Positions 15,997 to 23,862 of a stretch of DNA of 64,000 bases are shown here, piece after piece. The stretch's first letter is position 1. Each line of letters begins with the position of its first letter. Location of the stretch: assembly GCF_014295035.1 (NCBI RefSeq), contig NZ_CP060404.1, positions 8,100,501 to 8,164,500 of the forward strand, written 5' to 3'. Origin of the DNA: Streptomyces buecherae (GTDB lineage Bacteria; Actinomycetota; Actinomycetes; Streptomycetales; Streptomycetaceae). The notes under the pieces were generated by a model that saw only the letters and a list, made by a program, of their open reading frames with translations, was not told where the DNA came from and ran no database searches. Both the position numbers and the translations under genes were made by a program.

Positions 15997-18983
15997 GCCC
16001 ACACCGACCGCTGGCCAACGATCCGCTCGCCTCCACCTGGTCCGCCGGCCTGCGCTCCGCCCTGCGCGGCTACGCCCGCGCCCACCTGCCCGAGCCGATG
16101 GTGCCCGCGCACTTCGTCGTCCTGCCCGAGCTGCCGAAGCTGCCGAACGGCAAGGTGGACCGGGCAAGCCTGCCCGCGCCGAGCGCCGAGGCCGAGACCC
16201 CGAGCGACTACGTCGCCCCGCGCACCGCGGTCGAGGCCCGCCTCGCCGGCCTCTGGCAGGACCTGCTCGGCAGCGACCGGGTCGGCGTCGAGACCGGGTT
16301 CTTCGACCTCGGCGGCGACTCGCTGACCGTCCTGCGGATGGCCGGCCAGGTCAAGGAGGCGTACGGCGTCCGCGTCGACCTGCGCCGCCTCTTCGAGGAG
16401 CCCACCGTCGCCCACCTGGCCCGGATGGTCGGCGACCAGCCCGACGTGGTGGTCAGCGAGGCGGCGAGCCCGCGCGGCGTCGCGGCCCGGGACATGGCCG
16501 CCGACGCGACGCTCCCCGACGACGTGCGGCCCACCGCGTCGGCCCTCCCGCCGGCGTCGGCCCCGTACCGGACCGTGCTGCTCACCGGTGGCACCGGGTA
16601 CACCGGCGCGTTCCTGCTGCGCGAGCTGCTGGAGCGCTCCACCGCGACCGTGTACGTCCTGGTGCGCGCCGAGGACCCGGCGCGGGCCACCGAGCGGGTA
16701 CGGGCCAACCTGGCCGAGTACGGGCTGCTGCGCGAGGACGACGCGGCGCGCGTGCGCGGCGTGCCCGGCGACACCGGCCGCCCCTACCTGGGGCTGACCC
16801 CGTCCACCTACCGGGAGTTGGCCGAGCGGGTCGAGATGATCGTGCACAACGCGGCCATCTCCAGTTGGCTCGTGCCCTACCCGAAGATCAAGCCGGTCAA
16901 CGTCCTCGGCGCCCTGGAGGTGCTGCGGCTCGCGGGGCGCACCCGGGTCAAGCCCGTGCACTTCGTCTCCACCACCGGCGTCTACCCGGGACACCGCGGC
17001 GCGCGGACCTGGCCGGAGGAGCGGCTGACCGTGGCCGACGGCGTCGCCGGCGGCTACCGGCAGTCCAAGTGGGTGGCCGACAACCTGATGACCTCGGCCC
17101 GCGAGCGCGGCATCCCCACCCACGTCTACCGGCCGAGCCCCATCACCGGCGCGCGGACCACCGGCGTCTGCTCCGCCGACACCTTCATCAACCACCTCAT
17201 CAAGGGCTGCCTGCAACTGGGCGCCTACCTGGACTTCGACATGGCCGTCGACCTGGTGCCGGTGGACTTCGTCGCCGCCAGCGTCGCGCACATCGCGCTC
17301 GGCGGCGTACGCGAACACGGCGTGTTCAACCTGCCCGGCGCCGGCGCCCTCGGCATGAACCGGATCTTCGAGCTGATCACCGAGTGCGGCTACCGGCTGC
17401 GCAAGCTCCCCTACGACGCCTGGTACGGCGAGCTGACGGACGCCGCCGCCCGAGGCGAGGACAACGAACTGATCCCCTACCTGCCCCTGTTCGGCCCGGA
17501 GGGCCCCGCCGAGGAGGTCGGGTTCGCCGGCAGCAGGCCCGAGTTCGACGCCACGCACCTGAGCGCCGCGCTGGCCGGGTCCGGCATCACCTGCCCGCCG
17601 GTCGACCGCGACCTGATGGGCCGCTACCTCAGCTACTTCGTCTCGACCGGCTACCTGCCCGCCCCCGACGGCGACGGGCCCGACACCCAGCCCGGTCCAG
17701 AGCCCCTGGAGCGCACCACCATGACCACCAGCACCCCGGAAGCCGCCAACCCCACGGCCCCCACCCCGGCCCCCGAGCCGAACGCGCGGCCGGCCACCGA
17801 CGCCGTCCCCGACTTCCCGATGCCCCGCGCCCACCCGCTCGACCCGCCGCCCGCCTACCGCGAACTCAGCGCCGCACAGCCGGTCTTCCGGGTCCGCACC
17901 CCGCGCGGCGAGCTGGTGTGGGTGGTCACCCGGCACGAGGACGCCCGCGCCGTCCTGACCGACCTGCGCGTCAGCTCCGACCCCAAGAGCCCGGGCTACC
18001 CCTCGTACATCTCCGGCGACACGCCGCTGCCGCCCGGCTTCTTCCTCAACCAGGACCCGCCGGACCACACCCGGCTGCGCCGCCTGGTCACCCGCGAGTT
18101 CCTCATCAGCCAGATGGAACGCAAGCGCCCGGCCATGCGGCGGGTGCTCGACGGGCTGCTCGACGACCTCCAGGCGAAGGGCCCCGGCGCCGACCTGATC
18201 GGCGGGCTCGCGTTCCCCATGGCGGCGACCGTCATGTGCGAACTCCTCGACGTGCCGTACGAGGACAAGTCCGTCTTCATCACCCTCACCGACACCGTCC
18301 TCGACCGCTCCAGCACTCCGGAGCAGGCCGAGAACGCGGCCAGTGAACTCATGGCGTACTTCGACCGGCTGGTGACCGCGAAGAAGCGCGCGCCCGGCGA
18401 CGACATGCTCGGCCGACTCGCCGAGCAGGAGGCGAACGGCACGCTCAGCCACGACGAGTTCGTGGGCCTGGTCATGCTGCTCCTGCTGTCCGGCTACGAC
18501 ACGATGGCCCAGATGATCGGCCTCGGCACGGCCACCCTCCTGGAACACCCCACCCAACTCGCCGACCTGCGCGCCGACCCCGCGCTGTACCCGCGGGCGG
18601 TCGAGGAGTTGCTGCGCTACCTGTCCATCAACCACGCCGGACTGCCCCGCGCCGCGACCCGGGACCTGACCGTCGGCGGGCAGCACATCCGGGCCGGCGA
18701 GGGCCTGCTGGTCATGCTGAACGCCGCCAACCGCGACGCCAGCGTCTTCCCCGAGCCCGACGTCTTCGACATCCACCGCGCCTCGCCGCAGGCCCATGTC
18801 GCCTTCGGACACGGCTTCCACAAGTGCATCGGCCTCACCCTCGCCCGCGTCGAGCTGACCACCGTCTTCGCCGGCCTCTTCGAGCGCTTTCCCACCCTGC
18901 GGCTCGGGGTGCCCCTGACGGAGCTGCCGTTCCGGCACGACATGGTCCTGTACGGACTGCGCGAACTGCCCGTCACCTGGTGA
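15993..18983 (+). CDS. A-domain C-terminal fragment - PCP - thioester reductase - cytochrome P450 fusion
   Basis: A 996-residue protein whose ATG overlaps the stop of the preceding synthetase (ATGA). Residues 1-65 complete an adenylation domain (LPEPMVPAHFVVLPELPKLP, then A10 PNGKVDR with K54). PCP2 carries GGDS with serine 110. Residues 190-570 are a thioester reductase (LLTGGTGYTGAFL nucleotide site, catalytic Y355 and K359 in YRQSK) that releases the product with NAD(P)H as an aldehyde or alcohol. Residues 600-996 are a P450 (GYDT in the I helix, EELLRY for ExxR, heme ligand C945 in FGHGFHKCIG). There is no stop between reductase and P450, but ATG 17721 with GGAG 9 bases upstream could also yield free P450. 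Free-standing reductase and P450 proteins are usual, so the fusion is notable. Confidence 0.9.
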   Translation: MSPHRPLANDPLASTWSAGLRSALRGYARAHLPEPMVPAHFVVLPELPKLPNGKVDRASLPAPSAEAETPSDYVAPRTAVEARLAGLWQDLLGSDRVGVETGFFDLGGDSLTVLRMAGQVKEAYGVRVDLRRLFEEPTVAHLARMVGDQPDVVVSEAASPRGVAARDMAADATLPDDVRPTASALPPASAPYRTVLLTGGTGYTGAFLLRELLERSTATVYVLVRAEDPARATERVRANLAEYGLLREDDAARVRGVPGDTGRPYLGLTPSTYRELAERVEMIVHNAAISSWLVPYPKIKPVNVLGALEVLRLAGRTRVKPVHFVSTTGVYPGHRGARTWPEERLTVADGVAGGYRQSKWVADNLMTSARERGIPTHVYRPSPITGARTTGVCSADTFINHLIKGCLQLGAYLDFDMAVDLVPVDFVAASVAHIALGGVREHGVFNLPGAGALGMNRIFELITECGYRLRKLPYDAWYGELTDAAARGEDNELIPYLPLFGPEGPAEEVGFAGSRPEFDATHLSAALAGSGITCPPVDRDLMGRYLSYFVSTGYLPAPDGDGPDTQPGPEPLERTTMTTSTPEAANPTAPTPAPEPNARPATDAVPDFPMPRAHPLDPPPAYRELSAAQPVFRVRTPRGELVWVVTRHEDARAVLTDLRVSSDPKSPGYPSYISGDTPLPPGFFLNQDPPDHTRLRRLVTREFLISQMERKRPAMRRVLDGLLDDLQAKGPGADLIGGLAFPMAATVMCELLDVPYEDKSVFITLTDTVLDRSSTPEQAENAASELMAYFDRLVTAKKRAPGDDMLGRLAEQEANGTLSHDEFVGLVMLLLLSGYDTMAQMIGLGTATLLEHPTQLADLRADPALYPRAVEELLRYLSINHAGLPRAATRDLTVGGQHIRAGEGLLVMLNAANRDASVFPEPDVFDIHRASPQAHVAFGHGFHKCIGLTLARVELTTVFAGLFERFPTLRLGVPLTELPFRHDMVLYGLRELPVTW
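17721..17723 (+). promoter_or_regulatory. Possible internal translation start for a free P450
   Basis: An in-frame ATG with GGAG at 17708-17711 (spacing 9) lies in the disordered Pro/Ala/Thr-rich linker between reductase and P450. It would give a 420-residue P450 of normal family length. Whether it is used cannot be told from sequence. Confidence 0.4.
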
Positions 18984-19069
18984 CGCCACCGTGGGCGGCG
19001 CGCCCGGCGCGCCGCCCGTGACCCACGCACACAGCAACACGAGACGAACGAGGACGAGGGGGACCCGAG

Positions 19070-20707
19070 ATGGCGGCCGAGACCGTTTTTCTCCTGCCGG
19101 GCCAGGGCGGCTACGTGCCGGGGATGTTCGCGGGCGAGACCGCGACCGAGGTCGCGGAGGTGCTGCACATCGCCGACGCGGTGGCCGGCGAGTTCGGCCG
19201 CGGGGGAGTGTCGGGCCTGCTGACCGACCCGGACGCGCCGGACGCGGCCACGCTGGCCAAGGACGACTCCTTCACCCTGCAACTGGCGCTGTACGCCGCC
19301 GCGCTGGCCAGCGCCCGGCGCGCCGCCCACCGCCGGAGCCCGGACGTGCTCGTCGGGCACAGCATGGGCGAGATCGCCGCACTGACCTACGCCGGCGCCT
19401 TCGACATCGCCGACGGCGCCCGCCTGGTGTGCCACCGCGCGCTGGCCCTGCTCGCCCACTGCCCACAGCCCGGCGGCATGCTCGCCCTCACGCTGCCGGC
19501 CGGCCGCGCCGAACACCTCGTACGGGCCGTCGCCGCGCCGGGGCTGGCCGTCGCCGTGACCAACGCGCCCCGACACACCGTCGTCTCGGGCCCGGAGGAG
19601 GCCCTGGCCACCGTGGCGCGCGTGGCCTCGGCCCTGGAGGTGGGCGCCGTACGGCTGCCCGCGCCCTTCCCCTTCCACGGCCCGCTGCTCGGCGTGGCCG
19701 CCGAGGCGTTCGCCGCGGCCGTGTCCGACGTACGCCAGCGCCCGCTGCGCGCGCTGGTCTACTCACCCGTCGCCGGGAGCCACGTCACCGACGCGACCGA
19801 CCTCAAGGCCCTGCTCGCCCGCCAGTTGACCGCACCGGTGCCCTTCCTGGCCGCCGTCCGGGAACTGCACGCCGCGGGCGCCCAGCACTTCGTGGAGTGC
19901 GGCGCGGCCGGGCTCGCCGGCCTGGTGCGGCGCAGCGTCCCCGACGTCAGCACCGAGTCGACGACCGACACGTCCGCCGCGCCCGCGACCGGCGCCGGAC
20001 CGGTGCCCGCTCCCGTCGACGCCGCGACGCTGGGGGGTGGTGGGCGTGACGTGTTGGGTGAGTTGCGGGAGTTGTACGCGGGAACGTTGGGTTATCCGGT
20101 GGAGGCGGTGACGGGGGACGCGGATCTTGAGGCGGATCTGGGGATCGACTCGTTGAAGCGGGCGGAGATGTTGGGGAAGGTGTCGACGCGCTTCGGGTTG
20201 GACGCCTCGGTCGATGGTGGTCGTTTCCTGGCCCAGTCCACGCTCGCCGAACTGGCCGAGCTGGTCACCGCCGCGGCGGGCCGGCCGACCGACCCCGGCG
20301 CCGCGTCCCCGACCGCCGCACCGCCCACCCGCACCGCCGACCCGGCCTCGGCCGCCGCTCCCACCCTGGCCTCTGGCCCGGCCTCGGCCGCCGCTCCCAC
20401 CCTGGTCCCCGAAGCGGTCCCGGCCTCCGGTGAGATCGCGGGGGAGGAAACCGGGGCGCGCGCTGTGTTGGGTGAGTTGCGGGAGTTGTACGCGGGGACG
20501 TTGGGTTATCCGGTGGAGGCGGTGACGGGGGACGCGGATCTTGAGGCGGATCTGGGGATCGACTCGTTGAAGCGGGCGGAGATGTTGGGGAAGGTCTCGG
20601 CGCATTTCGGGTTGGATGCCTCGGTTGACGGTGGTCGTTTCCTGGCCCAGTCCACGCTCGCCGAGCTGGCCGAGCTGATAGCCGCCGCCCGGGCCACCGG
20701 ACGCTGA
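19070..20707 (+). CDS. Acyltransferase with two tandem acyl carrier proteins (AT-ACP-ACP)
   Basis: A 545-residue PKS subunit. Residues 5-300 are a malonyl-transferase-type acyltransferase (GQGGY near the start, catalytic S98 in GHSMGE). Two near-identical ACP domains follow, each with DLGIDSLKR; the phosphopantetheine serines are S361 and S499, exactly 138 residues apart, joined by an Ala/Pro linker. The GIDSLKR form is typical of polyunsaturated-fatty-acid (Pfa) and enediyne-type synthases. The AT would load malonyl units onto the ACPs for the KS-CLF protein encoded next. The ATG has a GAGGGGGA site upstream. The two ACP-coding segments use TTG/GTG-rich codons unlike the rest of the gene. 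The nearest known architecture is part of PfaA plus PfaB. Confidence 0.88.
   Translation: MAAETVFLLPGQGGYVPGMFAGETATEVAEVLHIADAVAGEFGRGGVSGLLTDPDAPDAATLAKDDSFTLQLALYAAALASARRAAHRRSPDVLVGHSMGEIAALTYAGAFDIADGARLVCHRALALLAHCPQPGGMLALTLPAGRAEHLVRAVAAPGLAVAVTNAPRHTVVSGPEEALATVARVASALEVGAVRLPAPFPFHGPLLGVAAEAFAAAVSDVRQRPLRALVYSPVAGSHVTDATDLKALLARQLTAPVPFLAAVRELHAAGAQHFVECGAAGLAGLVRRSVPDVSTESTTDTSAAPATGAGPVPAPVDAATLGGGGRDVLGELRELYAGTLGYPVEAVTGDADLEADLGIDSLKRAEMLGKVSTRFGLDASVDGGRFLAQSTLAELAELVTAAAGRPTDPGAASPTAAPPTRTADPASAAAPTLASGPASAAAPTLVPEAVPASGEIAGEETGARAVLGELRELYAGTLGYPVEAVTGDADLEADLGIDSLKRAEMLGKVSAHFGLDASVDGGRFLAQSTLAELAELIAAARATGR
20051..20272 (+). repeat. ACP-coding tandem repeat, copy 1
   Basis: About 222 bases encoding the first ACP. 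It is repeated with only scattered base changes at 20465-20686, an offset of 414 bases. Its codons favour TTG, GTG and GAT, in contrast to the CTG/GTC/GAC style on both sides. Confidence 0.9.
20465..20686 (+). repeat. ACP-coding tandem repeat, copy 2
   Basis: The second ACP-coding copy, almost identical to 20051-20272, including synonymous positions over the first 140 bases. Near identity at silent sites indicates recent duplication or ongoing gene conversion. Confidence 0.9.
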
Positions 20708-20732
20708 CCGGCCGACGATCACGGAGCCCCGC

Positions 20733-23700
20733 ATGACGCCGCAGTCCGCCCACCCCGCCCGCCCGGTCATCCTGGTCGCCTCCGACGGCACGGCAGCGGC
20801 CGGGGAACTCGCCCGCCAACTCGCTGCCGACGGTGCCCACGTCGTACCCGACCACTCCGGCGATCCGCTGGCCGCCGCCGACCGACAGGGCGCCATCGAC
20901 GCGCTGGTCACCGTGGCCGCCAGCCCCACCCCGGCCGCGCACCGCGCCCCGTCCGCCGCCACCCTGGCCGAGCTGGCCGGGCGCGGCTGCGGCGCCATCG
21001 TGCATGTCACCCTCGGCCCGCCCGGCCCGTCCCACCCGGCCCGCGACGCCGGGCGCGCCACCGTGGGTGACCCCACCCCCGAGCCCAGCGCGCCGTCGGC
21101 CGTACCCGCCACGGGTGGCCGCGCGCCGGTGCGGACCCACGCCGTGCACGCGCCCACGGACGCGGCCCGGGCCGTCGCCCCGCTCGTCCGCTTCCTGCTC
21201 GGCCCCGACGCCGGCGCCCTGCACGGCCAGACGCTGACCCTCACCGGCGAGGCGACGCCGGCCCCCGAGCCGCCACCAGCCCAGACACCGCCTCCCGCGA
21301 CCGCCGCACCCCGGCCGGCGGCCGACCCCACGCCCGCCAACCCCACGCCCGTCGACGACGAGGTGGTCGTCGTCGGCATGGGGCTCGCCGTGCCGGGGGC
21401 CAGTTCGCCCGAGGCGTTCTGGGACCTGCTGCGGGCCGGCGAGCCGATGTTCGGCGAGCCGGGGGACCGGCTCGACCTGGCCACCCTGTGGTCGGCCGAC
21501 CCGGCCGCCGAGGACAAGACGTACGCCCGGGTCGCCGGCTTCATGCGCGACTTCGTACCGCACCCCCGGCTGCGCGAGGAGATCGCCGCGGGGCGGTTCG
21601 CCAGCGACGAGTTCACCGCCCGGTGGCTGCGCCACTCGCTGCTCCAGGCCACCGACGACGTGACCATCCGCGCGTCCGACCGGCACCTGTTCGCCGTCGG
21701 GCTCACCCCCGACGGCAGCCACCACCTGGAACAGAGCCTGGTCACCACCGGCGTGCGCGGCCTCCTCGGCGCGGCGGGCGCCGACGTGCCGGCCGGGTTG
21801 GACGCGCTGTACCCGCTCGGCGCGGCGGCGCCACACGAGGTGTTGCCGCACCGCATCGCCCGGCTCGCCGCCCCGGACCTGCCGCCCGACGCGGAGATCG
21901 TCGTGGTCGACACGGCCTGCTCCTCCTCGCTCTACACCATCGACCTCGGTGCGCGGGCCCTGCGGGCCGGCGAGTGCGACGTGGCCCTGTGCGGCGGTGC
22001 CTTCGCGCTGAGCGCGCAGAGCATGGTCCTCTTCGCCAAGCTGCACGGTCTGTCCAGGACCGGCGAGGTGCGGGCCCTGGACGCCGGGGCCGGCGGCGTC
22101 CTGTTCAGCGACGGGGCCGCCATGCTGACCCTCAAGACGTACGCCAGGGCGCGCGCCGACGGCGATCCGGTGCTCGGCTTCGTGGCCGGCTTCGGCGGCT
22201 CCTCCGACGGGCGGGGCAAGGCCATCTACGCGCCCAACGCCGCGGGCCAGCGGATCGCCCTGGACCGGGCCTGGACCCAGGCGCGGGCCGAACCGGCGGA
22301 CGTGGACTGGGTCGTGGCGCACGCCACCGGCACCCCCACCGGCGACCGGACCGAGATGACGGCCCTCGGCCAGAGCGCGGGCCCGGACAAGACCTGGACC
22401 ATGACCTCCAACAAGTCCCTGGTCGGGCACGCGGGGTGGGCCGCGGGCGCGGTCTCCGCCATCCACGCGCTCCTCGCCCTGCGGCACGGGGCCATCCCCG
22501 CGCAGTCCCGCTTCGCCGCGCTCCCCGCCGATGTCGCGGCGAGCGTCGAGGTGCCCACGCGCGAACTCCCCTGGCCCGCCCGACCCGAGCGCCGCCGTCT
22601 GGTGGGCGTCTCGGCGATGGGCTTCGGCGGCACCAACGGGCACCTGCTGCTCTCCGACCGGCCGCGCGGCGGCGACCACCGCACGGGGGCACCCTCGCCC
22701 GCCACCCGTACGGACCGGCCCGCCGCCGACGCGGCCCCCCTCGCCACCGCCGGCCCGCGCGCCGTGGCGGCTGACGGAACATCCTCCGGCGCGTGCGCCC
22801 CGGTCTCGCCCGACGGGGCGTACGACCCCGTGGTGGTCGTGGCCACCGGCACCCACCTGCCGGACCTGCCGGACGCCGCGCGCGTCCGGCGCTGGCTGGC
22901 CGGGGGCGCCCCCGACTGGCCCGCCACCTTCGGCGACGCCTACCCGATGCCCTCGCCGGTCGAGGCGCGCCTCGCGCCGTCCGCGCTGGCGGCGCTCGAC
23001 CGCAGTCAGGTGATGGCCCTGCGGTGCGCCGACGAACTCGCCGGCGACTGGCTGTCGGACGCCGCGCTGCGCGCCCGCACCGGCGTGTTCGTCGGGCACA
23101 CCGGGCCCACCCGCTCCGCGCTCGCCCACGACCTGCGTTGTTACCTGGGCGACCTCACCGCCAAGCTCACCGACCCGGCCGGCCTTCCGCCCGCGCTGCT
23201 CGGCGACGCCGTGCGCGCCCTGACCCCGCCGACCAGCGAGGACTCGTACCCCGGCCTGATGCCCAACATCATCGCCGCCCGCGTGGTGCAACGGCTCGAC
23301 CTGCACGGCCCGAACATGACCCTGGACGCCGGCGCCGACTCGACCCACTCCGCCCTGGCGACCGCCGTGCGCTACCTGCGGGACGGCGAACTCGACCTGG
23401 CCGTCGTCATGGGCGTCAACGCCGTGAGCCCGCTGCTGCCCAGCCCGGACGGCCGACAGCCCGCCGACGCCGCCGTGGGCCACCTGCTCACCCGGCTCAG
23501 CGTCGCCCGCGCCCACTCCCTGCCCGTACTCGGCACCCTGGCCATCGCCCCGCCCACCGCGCCCGACCCCACGACGCGGGGAACGCGGCGACACGCGGCG
23601 GGCGACGAGCGCGGTTACCGGGGCGCCGAAGGGGCCGTGGCCCTGCTGCGCGCCCTGCGCGCACCGGGCGACGGCGTCCTGCTGCGGCCGACGGAGGACG

Positions 23701-23819
23701 CCCACACGCCCGCGCTCCGGGTGAGCGCACCGCCGGACGCGGTGCGCACGGCGGACGCGGCGCGCGAGCCGAACGCGCGGCCGGCGCCCACGGCGCTAGC
23801 GGCCCGACCAGGCCGCTAG
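20733..23819 (+). CDS. Iterative PKS ketosynthase plus chain-length-factor-like protein (KS-CLF)
   Basis: A 1028-residue protein. Residues 1-180 look like a degenerate short-chain-dehydrogenase-like region (ending near LLGPDAGALHGQTLTLTGE), followed by a linker. Residues 200-640 are a ketosynthase with the triad C396 (DTACSSS), H530 (AHATGT) and H566 (KSLVGHAGWAAG). Residues 690-1000 form a second KS-like fold whose active-site position reads DAGADST, with alanine 868 in place of cysteine, as in chain length factors. KS-CLF pairing is the hallmark of PfaC-type PUFA synthases; here no dehydratase is attached. ATG 20733 has GGAG 7 bases upstream. It should elongate malonyl units from the AT-ACP-ACP protein. 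The stop codon lies within a strong hairpin (23792-23823). Confidence 0.87.
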   Translation: MTPQSAHPARPVILVASDGTAAAGELARQLAADGAHVVPDHSGDPLAAADRQGAIDALVTVAASPTPAAHRAPSAATLAELAGRGCGAIVHVTLGPPGPSHPARDAGRATVGDPTPEPSAPSAVPATGGRAPVRTHAVHAPTDAARAVAPLVRFLLGPDAGALHGQTLTLTGEATPAPEPPPAQTPPPATAAPRPAADPTPANPTPVDDEVVVVGMGLAVPGASSPEAFWDLLRAGEPMFGEPGDRLDLATLWSADPAAEDKTYARVAGFMRDFVPHPRLREEIAAGRFASDEFTARWLRHSLLQATDDVTIRASDRHLFAVGLTPDGSHHLEQSLVTTGVRGLLGAAGADVPAGLDALYPLGAAAPHEVLPHRIARLAAPDLPPDAEIVVVDTACSSSLYTIDLGARALRAGECDVALCGGAFALSAQSMVLFAKLHGLSRTGEVRALDAGAGGVLFSDGAAMLTLKTYARARADGDPVLGFVAGFGGSSDGRGKAIYAPNAAGQRIALDRAWTQARAEPADVDWVVAHATGTPTGDRTEMTALGQSAGPDKTWTMTSNKSLVGHAGWAAGAVSAIHALLALRHGAIPAQSRFAALPADVAASVEVPTRELPWPARPERRRLVGVSAMGFGGTNGHLLLSDRPRGGDHRTGAPSPATRTDRPAADAAPLATAGPRAVAADGTSSGACAPVSPDGAYDPVVVVATGTHLPDLPDAARVRRWLAGGAPDWPATFGDAYPMPSPVEARLAPSALAALDRSQVMALRCADELAGDWLSDAALRARTGVFVGHTGPTRSALAHDLRCYLGDLTAKLTDPAGLPPALLGDAVRALTPPTSEDSYPGLMPNIIAARVVQRLDLHGPNMTLDAGADSTHSALATAVRYLRDGELDLAVVMGVNAVSPLLPSPDGRQPADAAVGHLLTRLSVARAHSLPVLGTLAIAPPTAPDPTTRGTRRHAAGDERGYRGAEGAVALLRALRAPGDGVLLRPTEDAHTPALRVSAPPDAVRTADAAREPNARPAPTALAARPGR

Positions 23820-23823
23820 CGCC
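23792..23823 (+). terminator. 13-bp perfect hairpin over the KS-CLF stop codon
   Basis: Bases 23792-23804 pair perfectly with 23811-23823 around the loop CGACCA. The KS-CLF stop (23817-23819) is in the right arm, and an in-frame stop of the next frame (23797-23799) is in the left arm. It may attenuate transcription, slow ribosomes or stabilise the upstream message. It is typed as a terminator for want of a better class. Confidence 0.55.
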
Positions 23824-23862
23824 GCCGAGGCGTCCCTCGCCGAGCACCTGGCCCGACACGCC

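Noticed and set aside
15921..19040. A 1039-codon minus-strand open frame opposite the reductase-P450 gene
   Set aside because: Same high-GC shadow effect; repetitive Gly/Ala/Val/Gln composition and no recognisable motif.
20343..20405. Short repeats GGCCTCGGCCGCCGCTCCCA in the ACP linker as a mobile-element footprint
   Set aside because: They encode an Ala/Pro linker and are explained by low-complexity slippage; no terminal inverted repeats or target duplication.
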